DNA from: Mycobacterium gordonae
Lineage (GTDB): Bacteria > Actinomycetota > Actinomycetes > Mycobacteriales > Mycobacteriaceae
Assembly (NCBI RefSeq): GCF_002101675.1
Contig: NZ_LQOY01000242.1
Location: 1 to 64,000 of the forward strand
DNA length: 64,000 bases
Direction of reading: 5' to 3'
Part shown: piece after piece, positions 17,089 to 25,015 of the stretch
Layout of the letters: each line of letters begins with the position of its first letter
How positions within the stretch are numbered: the first letter of the stretch is position 1
Position numbers and translations under genes: made by a program
Notes under the pieces: model-generated
Told to the model about the DNA's origin: nothing
The model's database searches: none
The model's input: the letters and a program-made list of their open reading frames with translations, nothing else

Positions 17089-17121
17089 AAACACCCAGTG
17101 TGACCGCGGCTACCCGATGCG

Positions 17122-18501
17122 ATGGTGCAGACCATGTCCGCGAAGCGCTCCCTGACGCATGTGGCCGCCGTCCTGGCCGATGCGGTCGTCGATGATCCGG
17201 AGGCCGGAGTGTTCCGCGTCAACCGCCGAATCTTCACCGATGACGACGTTTTCGAGCTCGAGATGAAGCACATCTTCGAAGGCAACTGGGTCTATTTGGC
17301 CCACGACAGTCAGATTCCCAATTCAGGCGACTACTTCACCACCTACATCGGTCGCCAGCCGGTCGTCATCACCCGCGACAAGGACGGCCGGCTGCACTGC
17401 CTGATCAACGCCTGCGCACATCGCGGCGCGATGATCTGTCGCCGCAAGACAGACAACCGGATGACGCTGACCTGCCCGTTCCACGGATGGACGTTTCGCA
17501 ACGACGGGACGCTGCTCAAGGTCAAGGACCCCGACGAGGCCGGGTATCCACAGACGTTCAACGTCGACGGTTCGCACGACATGACCAGGGTCGCCCGATT
17601 CGACGAATACCGCGGATTCCTTTTTGCCAGCCTGAATCCCGACGTCGTCGCCCTTGCCGAGCATCTGGGCGACGCAGCCAAGGTGATCGACATGCTGGTC
17701 GACCAGTCCCCCGACGGAGTGGAGGTGCTGCGCGGCTCGTCGACCTATGTCTACGACGGAAATTGGAAGGTGCAGGCCGAGAACGGGGCCGACGGCTACC
17801 ACGTGACGGCGACGCATTGGAACTATGCCGCTACCACCAGCCGGCGCACCGTCGGAGAGTCCACGAACGACACGAAGACACTCGACGCGGGCAGCTGGGG
17901 CAAGTCCGGCGGCGGATATTGGTCATTTCCGCACGGCCACCTGTGTCTGTGGACCTGGGCGGCCAATCCCCAGGACCGGCCACTGTGGGACAGACTCGAC
18001 AAACTCAAGGCCACGTTCGGCGACGCCAAGGGCGAATTCATGGTCAAGGGCTCACGCAACCTCTGCCTGTATCCGAATGTCTATGTGATGGACCAGTTTT
18101 CGACCCAGATCCGGCATTTCCGCCCGATCGCGCCGGATCGGACCGAGGTGACCATCTACTGCATCGCACCCAAGGGAGAAGCCGCGGCAGCGCGGGCGCA
18201 ACGCATCCGGCAATACGAAGACTTCTTCAACGCGTCGGGCATGGCCACGCCCGATGACCTGGAGGAGTTTCGGTCCTGCCAGCTGACATTCCGTGCGCGG
18301 GCCGCCAAGTGGAACGACCTGAGCCGTGGTGCGGCGCACCGGCTGCAGGGCCCGGACGAGGTAGCCGCCTCCCTTGCCATGCGCGGCGTCATCTCGGCCG
18401 GAACCAAGAACGAAGACGAAGGCCTCTACCCCGTACAGCATGGTTTCTGGCTGGAATCGATGCGCAGAGCCCTGGACAAGGAACTGGAGCGGTCGCCATG
18501 A
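17122..18501 (+). CDS. benA: Benzoate 1,2-dioxygenase large (alpha) subunit BenA
   Basis: 459 residues. The Rieske [2Fe-2S] motif is C98-x-H100 ... C118-x2-H121 (NACAHRG and TCPFHGW). The catalytic domain contains ENGADGYHVTATHW with the His ligands of the mononuclear iron. With BenB and BenC it converts benzoate, O2 and NADH to the cis-dihydrodiol carboxylate. ATG 17122 is taken; ATG 17134 is an alternative and neither has a strong Shine-Dalgarno. It opens benABCD and overlaps benB by four bases. Substrates other than benzoate, such as toluate or anthranilate, cannot be excluded from sequence. Confidence 0.93.
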   Translation: MVQTMSAKRSLTHVAAVLADAVVDDPEAGVFRVNRRIFTDDDVFELEMKHIFEGNWVYLAHDSQIPNSGDYFTTYIGRQPVVITRDKDGRLHCLINACAHRGAMICRRKTDNRMTLTCPFHGWTFRNDGTLLKVKDPDEAGYPQTFNVDGSHDMTRVARFDEYRGFLFASLNPDVVALAEHLGDAAKVIDMLVDQSPDGVEVLRGSSTYVYDGNWKVQAENGADGYHVTATHWNYAATTSRRTVGESTNDTKTLDAGSWGKSGGGYWSFPHGHLCLWTWAANPQDRPLWDRLDKLKATFGDAKGEFMVKGSRNLCLYPNVYVMDQFSTQIRHFRPIAPDRTEVTIYCIAPKGEAAAARAQRIRQYEDFFNASGMATPDDLEEFRSCQLTFRARAAKWNDLSRGAAHRLQGPDEVAASLAMRGVISAGTKNEDEGLYPVQHGFWLESMRRALDKELERSP

Positions 18502-19022
18502 CTACAACGAGCCCCGCAGCGGCGGCGTCCACCATGATCACGCAGAACGCCATCGAGCAGTTCCTCTACCGCGAGGCGCGTTATCTCGACGACCGCGAAT
18601 TCGAGAAATGGCTGGCCTGCTACGCCGAGGATGTCGTCTATTGGATGCCCGCCTGGACAGACGATGATCAGCTGGTGGATGATCCGCAACGGGACATCTC
18701 GCTGATCTACTACCCGAACAAGGGTGGATTGGCCGACCGGGTATTCCGCATCCGCACCGAGCGGTCCTCGGCCACGTCGATACCTGAACCACGCACCAGT
18801 CACAACATCACCAACGTGGAAGTGATCGAGCGTCGGGGACAGCTGGTCGATGTCCGATTCAATTGGCACACCATGTATTTCCGCTACAAGACAGTGGACG
18901 TCTATTACGGGACATCCTTCTGTGCCATCGACTTCTCCGGAGAGAACCCGGTCATTCGGCGCAAGACGGTGGTGCTCAAAAACGACTACATCCACCACGT
19001 GGTGGACATCTACCACGTCTGA
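18498..19022 (+). CDS. benB: Benzoate 1,2-dioxygenase small (beta) subunit BenB
   Basis: 174 residues, the usual beta-subunit length. It shows the NTF2-like ring-hydroxylating beta fold: EQFLYREARYLDDREFEKWLACYAED, then RTERSSATSIPEPRTSHNITN, then the closing RRKTVVLKNDYIHHVVDIYHV. It stabilises the alpha3beta3 oxygenase. ATG 18498 overlaps the benA stop (ATGA); the longer open frame from 18309 is a continuation inside benA. benC follows 10 bases later. Confidence 0.93.
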   Translation: MTTTSPAAAASTMITQNAIEQFLYREARYLDDREFEKWLACYAEDVVYWMPAWTDDDQLVDDPQRDISLIYYPNKGGLADRVFRIRTERSSATSIPEPRTSHNITNVEVIERRGQLVDVRFNWHTMYFRYKTVDVYYGTSFCAIDFSGENPVIRRKTVVLKNDYIHHVVDIYHV

Positions 19023-19032
19023 GGCGACCGCC

Positions 19033-20157
19033 GTGTCAGCACCCGCTTTCTCGGTGGCGCTCTCGTTCGAAGACGGTGTCACCCGGTTCATTACCTGCCG
19101 AACCGATCAGACGGTGGCTGACGCCTCCTACCAGCAGCGGATCAACATTCCACTCGACTGCCGCGACGGTGCGTGCGGAACCTGTAAAGCGTTGTGCACC
19201 AGCGGTAGCTATGACGGCGGCAGGTATCTCGAAGATGCGTTGTCACGTGCTGAGGCCGCCGCCGGCTACGTGCTGCCGTGCCAAATGCGGCCCCGCTCCG
19301 ATCTCGTCATGCTCATTGCGGGCACCTCCGAATCCGCCAGGACGAAGGCCACCACCTATACCGGCACCCTCACGCAGCTGGAATCGCTGTCGGCCACCAC
19401 GGTCAAGCTCCGAATCGACATACCCAACCGCAACGAACTGGAGTTCCTGCCGGGTCAGTACGTGAACATCGCGGTACCGGGCACCGATCAGGTGCGGTCG
19501 TATTCGTTCTGCAACTCCCCCCGGGCAACCCGACTCACGTTCCTGATCAAGCTGACCCCGGGCGGAGCGATGTCACAGTACCTGACGCACCGCGCCGCTG
19601 TCGGTGACCGCATCTGCTTCACCGGTCCACACGGCTGTTTTTTTCTGCGGGAGGGCGACCGCTCGTTGCTCCTGCTCGCGGGCGGCACCGGCCTGGCGCC
19701 GATCCTGGCGATGTTGCACAGCATGGGCACCACCGGCGACGCACGCAGAACACATCTCATCTACGGGGTCAGCACCGACGACGATCTCGTCGCCTTGGAC
19801 GAGATAGGCGAAATCGCCTCGGCATCACCGGCATTCACGTGGGACTACTGCGTCTACGATCCGGCCAGCACCGCACCGAACAAAGGGCCCGACCGCGGCG
19901 TCGTAACCAGTCTGATTGAACCCGGGCATCTCAACGGCGGCGACGTCGCCATCTACCTCTGTGGTCCTCCGCCGATGGTGGAGGCGGTGCGCGCATATGT
20001 CACGACCGCGCAAGGCGCACCACAGGACTTCTACTACGAGAAGTTCACGCCGGCCCCGCGGCCGTCCGGTTCACTCGACCGTGACGATCCGCACCTGTAC
20101 GAGTCGGGTGCCCGTCGCATCGCCGGGCAACTGGTGTTCCCGCCGAGGCAACCGTGA
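19033..20157 (+). CDS. benC: Benzoate dioxygenase NADH reductase BenC
   Basis: 374 residues. An N-terminal plant-type [2Fe-2S] ferredoxin domain has C43, C48, C51 and C83. An FAD-binding domain (about 110-210, with RSYSFCNSP) and an NAD-binding domain (GGTGLAPILAML and YLCGPPPMVE) follow. It passes electrons from NADH to BenA. GTG 19033 is chosen because GAGG lies eight bases upstream and the reading begins SAPAFSVAL; the frame upstream overlaps benB. Its stop overlaps the benD GTG. The N-terminal half of MelG (34188-36701) is a homologue of this protein. Confidence 0.93.
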   Translation: MSAPAFSVALSFEDGVTRFITCRTDQTVADASYQQRINIPLDCRDGACGTCKALCTSGSYDGGRYLEDALSRAEAAAGYVLPCQMRPRSDLVMLIAGTSESARTKATTYTGTLTQLESLSATTVKLRIDIPNRNELEFLPGQYVNIAVPGTDQVRSYSFCNSPRATRLTFLIKLTPGGAMSQYLTHRAAVGDRICFTGPHGCFFLREGDRSLLLLAGGTGLAPILAMLHSMGTTGDARRTHLIYGVSTDDDLVALDEIGEIASASPAFTWDYCVYDPASTAPNKGPDRGVVTSLIEPGHLNGGDVAIYLCGPPPMVEAVRAYVTTAQGAPQDFYYEKFTPAPRPSGSLDRDDPHLYESGARRIAGQLVFPPRQP

Positions 20158-20957
20158 GCCACCAGTCGTTCATCACCCCTGGCCGCTTTGCCGGCAAGGT
20201 CGTGGTCGTCACCGGCGCGGCGCAAGGCATCGGCGAGCGCACAGCCCGGCGGATTCATGCCGAGGGCGGCGCACTCGTGCTGGCCGATCGGTCCGAATTG
20301 GTCACCGAAGTCGCCGACGATTTGACTGCGGGCACCTGCCGGGTGGCAGCGATAACGGTGGACCTCGAGCACTATGAGGGCGCGGAAGCGATGGTGTGCC
20401 AGGCTATTCGGGCCTTCGGCCGGATCGACGTCCTGATCAACAACGTCGGCGGGGCGATCAACTTCAAACCGTTCACCGAGTTCAGCGCCGCCGAGATCCG
20501 TGCCGAGATCGACCGGTCGCTGATGACGACGTTGTACGCATGCCGCGCCGTGCTGCCCACGATGGTCGACCGCGGGCGCGGCGTCATCGTCAACGTCTCG
20601 TCCGCCGCCACTCGCAGTATCCATCGGATTCCGTATTCGGCCGCCAAGGGCGGAGTCAACGCGCTCACCGCATCATTGGCTATGGAGTACGCCGACGCGG
20701 GTGTCCGGGTGGTGGCCACCGCGCCCGGGGGCACCACGGCGCCGCCGCGGCGGATCCCGCGGGGCACGCCGGTGCCGGCGAACGCCGCCGAGCAAGGCTG
20801 GTTCGACGCCCACATCGAGCAGACGATCGCGTCGTCACTGATGAAGCGGTACGCCACTCTGGACGAACAAGCCGCGGCAATCTGCTTCGTGGCTTCCGAC
20901 GAAGCTTCCTACATCACCGGCACAATCCTGCCCGTCGCGGGTGGGGACATCGGCTGA
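20154..20957 (+). CDS. benD: 1,6-dihydroxycyclohexa-2,4-diene-1-carboxylate dehydrogenase BenD
   Basis: 267 residues, SDR family. The NAD-binding motif is VVTGAAQGIGE, followed by INNVGGA and the catalytic Ser (VNVSSAA) and YxxxK (YSAAK). It oxidises the benzoate cis-diol to catechol with loss of CO2, feeding CatA. The context as the last gene of benABCD, with a GTGA overlap to benC, supports the specific name. Confidence 0.9.
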   Translation: MSHQSFITPGRFAGKVVVVTGAAQGIGERTARRIHAEGGALVLADRSELVTEVADDLTAGTCRVAAITVDLEHYEGAEAMVCQAIRAFGRIDVLINNVGGAINFKPFTEFSAAEIRAEIDRSLMTTLYACRAVLPTMVDRGRGVIVNVSSAATRSIHRIPYSAAKGGVNALTASLAMEYADAGVRVVATAPGGTTAPPRRIPRGTPVPANAAEQGWFDAHIEQTIASSLMKRYATLDEQAAAICFVASDEASYITGTILPVAGGDIG

Positions 20958-21003
20958 CCGCCATGACGCCGCGGCCGAGGTGGCAAGACCAGCAGCACTT
21001 ACG

Positions 21004-23649
21004 ATGATGGACGTGACCATCGCGCCCGTCGCGTTCGTCGGCCGCGCAAGCGAGTTCGACGATCTGTCCCGGCGCCTGACGGCTCGCGGAACCGACGGCC
21101 TCGAGGTCATCGCGGTGACGGGTCAGCCGGGCATCGGCAAGACCGCGCTGCTGCGCCGATTCGCCGAACGTCATCCAGCCAGCCGGTGGGCCGCGGCGAC
21201 CGCCTGGGAGAAATCACTGGCCGGGGGTGTGCTGGCCCAACTCTCGCAGACCCCCGCGCCTCCCGATCCGGTGGTCGCGGCCGCCGGATTGGTGCGCGAT
21301 CTGGCCGGCCGAGGGCCGACGCTACTCGTCATCGATGATGCCCAGCACGCTGATACGTTTTCGCTGCAGGCACTTTCGACCCTGACACGACACCATCGGG
21401 AGCTGCCCCTGCTCGTCGTGATGATCAGCGATGGTGATGCGTCGGCGGTGCGGGACCTGATTGGCGGCGAGCTCCGGCTGGCGGGGCTTCCCCCGGCTGA
21501 TGTCGCCGACCTGGCGTCCGCTTACGGCCGGATCCTGCACCCGTCGATGGTCGACCGGCTGACCCGCCACACCAACGGGAACCCTGGACACGTCCGTGCC
21601 CTGCTCGACGAGCTGCCACCGCAGACGTGGGCGCAGCTGGAGTCGGACCTGCCCGCACCGCGGCAGGTGACGAGGCGGGTAGCCGAACAGTTGCAGCAAG
21701 CCGAATCCGACGGGCGCACACTGGCTCTCGCCCTGGCCGTGCTTGACGGGCAGGCGACCCTGGCCGATGCCGCACGGTTGGCCGACCTGGGTCGGCCCTT
21801 CGCCGCGGTGGAAGCGGCTACCCGCGCAGGACTGCTCACGGCCGGCGACCCCCTGCTCCCCCGGTTGCGTGACGGCCTCACCCGGGCCGCGGTGCTCGAT
21901 CTGGCCGGACCGCAAGCCGTTGCCGACGCCCACCAGCGCGCTGCCGGCATTGTCGCCGACCCGGCGGCACGGTTGCGACATCGCGTTGCGGCGACGCCGC
22001 TGCCCGATCCGGTGCTGGCAGATGAGGTCGACGCGCTTGCCCGCGAATGCGGCGCGGACGGCGCCTGGTCGCTGGCCGCCACCCTGTTCCGCGATGCGAG
22101 CCGCCTGACCGACGACCCGCTACTACGCGATCGGCGCCTGACTCATTCGGTCGACGCGCTAGTGGCCGCCGGGGATTGCGTCGGCGCCGGCACACTCGTC
22201 CCCGCGGTGCAGAGCCTGCGCGAAACACCGCTGCGCAACGTCGTTTTGGCTTACCTGGCGATCCTACGGGGCAGGGCGACCGAGGCTGAGCTGAGACTCC
22301 GGCGGGCATGGGACATCGTGGACATCGATAGCGAGCCCGAGACGGCCGCCTTCATCGCCCAGCGGCACGTGTTGCACGCCCTCGTGCACTGTCGGGGCGA
22401 GCAGGTGGTTCAGTGGGCTGACCGGGCAGTGCAATTGGCCGGTCGCGATTCTTCCGCGGGAATCGAGGCCGCCGCTATCCGTGGTCTCGGTCTCCTCGCC
22501 GCCGGCCACCCCGAGCGCGCGGTGGCCGCCTACCAGGACTTGAGGACACGGGTTCGCCATGGGGCCCAAGCGCAACGGGTGGTGATGGGCAGCGGGTGGG
22601 TGCAGTTGATGTGCGACGACATCGAAGGGGCGCGGTCGAGCCTCGAGAGCGCTGTGGCGTCGGCCCCCCTCGGTGGCTCGACGCGAATTACGTTGTGGGC
22701 GTGGGCATGGTTGGCCCGGGTGCAGTTTGTGATGGGCGAATGGGACAACGCCCTCGGCAGCGTGGAGCAAGGCCGCACGCTGGCCCGGTCGAGTGGGATC
22801 GTGCTGACGACGCCGCTGTTGGAGTGGACCGCCGGCCAGATCGCTGCCTTGCGTGGGGATTGGGCGGCGGCCGAGTCAGCGGCGTGTACCGCCTCGGCGA
22901 ATAGCGGCGAGTACGAGATGATGCGCATTCCAACGTTGCTGCTGCGCGCCCAGATCGCGGAGGTACAGGCCGATTACGCCACCGTCCGTCGGGTGCTCGA
23001 GCCGCTGAGCCAGATCGCCGCGGGCACGTCACTGCAGGAGCCGGGTTACTGGCCGTGGGCCGACGCGATGGGAAACGCCTTGGTGCTCAACGGTGAACTC
23101 GAGGCCGCCGACGCTTTCTTGCGTCCCCATGAACAGCGCGCGCGGGAACGCGAGCATCGCAGCGCGCAGGCCCGTCTGGGCTGTGCGCGGGGCCGGTTGC
23201 TCGGTGCGCTCGGCGACGTCACAGCAGCCCGCGAGGTTTTCGAGGAATCGCTGACACTGCTCGACGGGCTGGCGTTGCGCTACGACGCCGCGCGGGTGAA
23301 TATGGCCTACGGCCAGACGCTGCGGCGAGCCGGTAAACGGCGTGCCGCCGACGCCGTCATAGGCACCGCGCGTGAACTCTATGCCGCGCTCGGCGCCGTC
23401 ATCGACGTCGCTCGGTGCGATCGCGAACTGAAGGCCGGCGGACTTCATCAAACTCGTGACATGCGAGACAGCGCCGAACTGACGCCGCAGGAGGAGGCGG
23501 TGGCAGTGCTCGTGGCCAAGGGACTGTCGAATCGTGAAGTGGCTGCCGAGTTATACGTGTCCCCCAAGACCGTCCAGTACCACCTGAGCCGTGTCTACAC
23601 GAAGCTGGGCGTGCGCTCGAGAGCGGAGTTGGCGGCGCTGGGCCGCTGA
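21004..23649 (+). CDS. Large ATP-binding LuxR-type (LAL) regulator, BenR-like
   Basis: 881 residues. An N-terminal STAND/AAA ATPase has Walker A (GQPGIGKTA, about residue 40) and Walker B-like LLVIDDAQ. A long TPR-like helical middle spans about 350-790. The C-terminal LuxR helix-turn-helix includes LTPQEEAVAVLVAKGLSNRE and SPKTVQYHLSRVYTKLGV. It starts 46 bases after benD; ATG 21004 is used because the open frame from GTG 20941 overlaps benD, though no clear ribosome site is seen. In Corynebacterium and Rhodococcus, benzoate genes are activated by a LuxR-type BenR encoded next to benABCD. By position and type this is the best candidate activator of ben/cat here. Confidence 0.82.
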   Translation: MMDVTIAPVAFVGRASEFDDLSRRLTARGTDGLEVIAVTGQPGIGKTALLRRFAERHPASRWAAATAWEKSLAGGVLAQLSQTPAPPDPVVAAAGLVRDLAGRGPTLLVIDDAQHADTFSLQALSTLTRHHRELPLLVVMISDGDASAVRDLIGGELRLAGLPPADVADLASAYGRILHPSMVDRLTRHTNGNPGHVRALLDELPPQTWAQLESDLPAPRQVTRRVAEQLQQAESDGRTLALALAVLDGQATLADAARLADLGRPFAAVEAATRAGLLTAGDPLLPRLRDGLTRAAVLDLAGPQAVADAHQRAAGIVADPAARLRHRVAATPLPDPVLADEVDALARECGADGAWSLAATLFRDASRLTDDPLLRDRRLTHSVDALVAAGDCVGAGTLVPAVQSLRETPLRNVVLAYLAILRGRATEAELRLRRAWDIVDIDSEPETAAFIAQRHVLHALVHCRGEQVVQWADRAVQLAGRDSSAGIEAAAIRGLGLLAAGHPERAVAAYQDLRTRVRHGAQAQRVVMGSGWVQLMCDDIEGARSSLESAVASAPLGGSTRITLWAWAWLARVQFVMGEWDNALGSVEQGRTLARSSGIVLTTPLLEWTAGQIAALRGDWAAAESAACTASANSGEYEMMRIPTLLLRAQIAEVQADYATVRRVLEPLSQIAAGTSLQEPGYWPWADAMGNALVLNGELEAADAFLRPHEQRAREREHRSAQARLGCARGRLLGALGDVTAAREVFEESLTLLDGLALRYDAARVNMAYGQTLRRAGKRRAADAVIGTARELYAALGAVIDVARCDRELKAGGLHQTRDMRDSAELTPQEEAVAVLVAKGLSNREVAAELYVSPKTVQYHLSRVYTKLGVRSRAELAALGR

Positions 23650-23652
23650 CGG

Positions 23653-24423
23653 TCACGGGTGTTGCAGGTGGGCGACGATCGCTGCGGTGACCTCAGCGGG
23701 GCGTTCGGCGTTGGCCAGATGCGCGGCGTGATCGACGACCAGTAGTTGCGAGTCGGCGACACCGGCGACGATCTCTTGGAGCCTGGCGGGTGGGGTGGCC
23801 GAGTCATCGGCGCCGGCGACAGCCAGCGTCGGTGCCCTGACGCTCGACAGTGCTGCCCGCAAATCAACCGCGGCGATCGCCTCGCAGCAGGCGGCATATC
23901 CTTCGGCAGGCGTTGCCGCAACCATACTTTCGTGCGCGGCAGCGACCTCGGGGTGGGTTCGCCGATAGTCGCCGGTGAACCACCGCGCCACTACCGCCGA
24001 CGCCACGGCCGCAGTCCCCCGCGCGCGCACCAAGGTGGCTCGCTGCGTCCACGCGCTGGCGGGCGCAAGCTGCACCGCGGTGCACAGCACGACAATTCGA
24101 TTGACTCGATCAGGGTTGCGCGCCGCCAGATGCAGCGCGGTCATGCCGCCGAGTGACAAGCCGACGACATGCGCGCGTTCGATGCGGAAGCGATCGAGCA
24201 GCGCCACGAGGTCGTCGGTCAGGGCCTCGATTCCATAGGGACCGTCGGGTACCGGTGAGGCACCATGGCCGCGGGTGTCGTACCGCAGCACCCGAAAGTG
24301 GCGTTCGAGGGTGCCGATCTGAGCGTCCCACATGCGGTGTGTCGATCCCAACGAGTTCGACAGCACCACGACGGGGCCGTCGCGCCGTCCGCTGTCGATC
24401 GCATGCACTTCGACTGAACTCAT
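23653..24423 (-). CDS. pcaD: 3-oxoadipate enol-lactonase PcaD
   Basis: 256 residues, alpha/beta-hydrolase. The nucleophile elbow is GLSLGGM (Ser), with oxyanion segment SNSLGSTHRMW, which is typical of PcaD, and the C-terminal His in VVDHAAHLAN. It hydrolyses 3-oxoadipate enol-lactone, the CatC product, to 3-oxoadipate. It is convergent with the LAL regulator (three bases apart) and transcribed alone. The next enzymes (PcaIJ, PcaF) are not in the window, so 3-oxoadipate must be finished elsewhere. Confidence 0.87.
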   Translation of the reverse strand: MSSVEVHAIDSGRRDGPVVVLSNSLGSTHRMWDAQIGTLERHFRVLRYDTRGHGASPVPDGPYGIEALTDDLVALLDRFRIERAHVVGLSLGGMTALHLAARNPDRVNRIVVLCTAVQLAPASAWTQRATLVRARGTAAVASAVVARWFTGDYRRTHPEVAAAHESMVAATPAEGYAACCEAIAAVDLRAALSSVRAPTLAVAGADDSATPPARLQEIVAGVADSQLLVVDHAAHLANAERPAEVTAAIVAHLQHP

Positions 24424-24518
24424 ACGCGACCTACAACCATCGGTATGTCCATGAGCGATATGTAATACGGCACCCTATCTGACAACCAAAACCCATGTAA
24501 TAGCTGAATTTCACTCAA

Positions 24519-24536
24519 TGATGTATCTTAGCAATT
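24519..24536 (-). promoter_or_regulatory. Candidate Mce3R operator C (epoxide hydrolase-mce3R promoter)
   Basis: The plus strand reads ATGTATCTTAGCAA at 24521-24534; its first nine bases are identical to operator A (11523-11531). On the minus strand it is TTGCTAAGATACAT, compared with CTAGCAAGATACAT at A. It lies about 55-70 bases before the limonene epoxide hydrolase-like gene that precedes mce3R, which suggests autoregulation. The call is by resemblance and context only. Confidence 0.5.
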
Positions 24537-24551
24537 CGATCATGTTGATCG
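24537..24551. promoter_or_regulatory. Palindrome CGATCA-TGT-TGATCG upstream of 24589
   Basis: Perfect 6-base arms with a 3-base centre, immediately next to candidate operator C and 37 bases before the ATG at 24589. It could be a separate operator or part of the promoter core. Nothing in the sequence says which protein would bind it. Confidence 0.4.
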
Positions 24552-24588
24552 TGGTGTACCCTGCGCAACCCGAGGAGGGGCAAACCGG

Positions 24589-24981
24589 ATGACCGACACC
24601 AAAGAAGCCAGCGAGCAAGTCGTCCGCGATTTCCTCGGCTCGTGGGAGGCGCGCAGCCTCGACACTATCTGCAGTGGGTTCGCCGACGACGCGGTCTATC
24701 ACAATGTGCCGGTCGCGCCGATCGAGGGCATTGCCGGGATTCGCGGGATCTTCGAAGCTTTCCTAGCCGCGTTCTCCGCTGCCAAGCTCGATATCGTCAC
24801 GCTGGCCGCTGAGCCCGGCCGGGTGCTCGTCGAGCGCGTCGACTACTTCACCATGAACGACGGCCGCAAGGTGGTGCTACCGGTCACCGGCGTGTTCGAG
24901 GTGAAGAATGGCAAAATCACGCGCTTCAGCGATTACTTTGACCTCGCGGACTTCGAGGGGCAGAGCGGCATGAAGCTGTAG
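24589..24981 (+). CDS. Limonene-1,2-epoxide hydrolase-like protein
   Basis: 130 residues, NTF2-like fold. The C-terminal half matches the limonene epoxide hydrolase family: VLVERVDYF supplies the Arg-x-Asp pair, and GVFEVKNGKITRFSDYFDL supplies the second Asp, the three residues used to attack the epoxide in LEH/EphG enzymes. Soluble and cytosolic. It precedes mce3R by 34 bases on the same strand, so the two probably form one transcript. GAGGAGG lies about 10 bases before the ATG. Sitting in front of a lipid-regulon repressor, it may remove an epoxide made by the regulon, but the substrate is unknown. Confidence 0.78.
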   Translation: MTDTKEASEQVVRDFLGSWEARSLDTICSGFADDAVYHNVPVAPIEGIAGIRGIFEAFLAAFSAAKLDIVTLAAEPGRVLVERVDYFTMNDGRKVVLPVTGVFEVKNGKITRFSDYFDLADFEGQSGMKL

Positions 24982-25015
24982 GCCGTGTTCGGCAGGATGT
25001 TCGGCTCCGGCGCGC

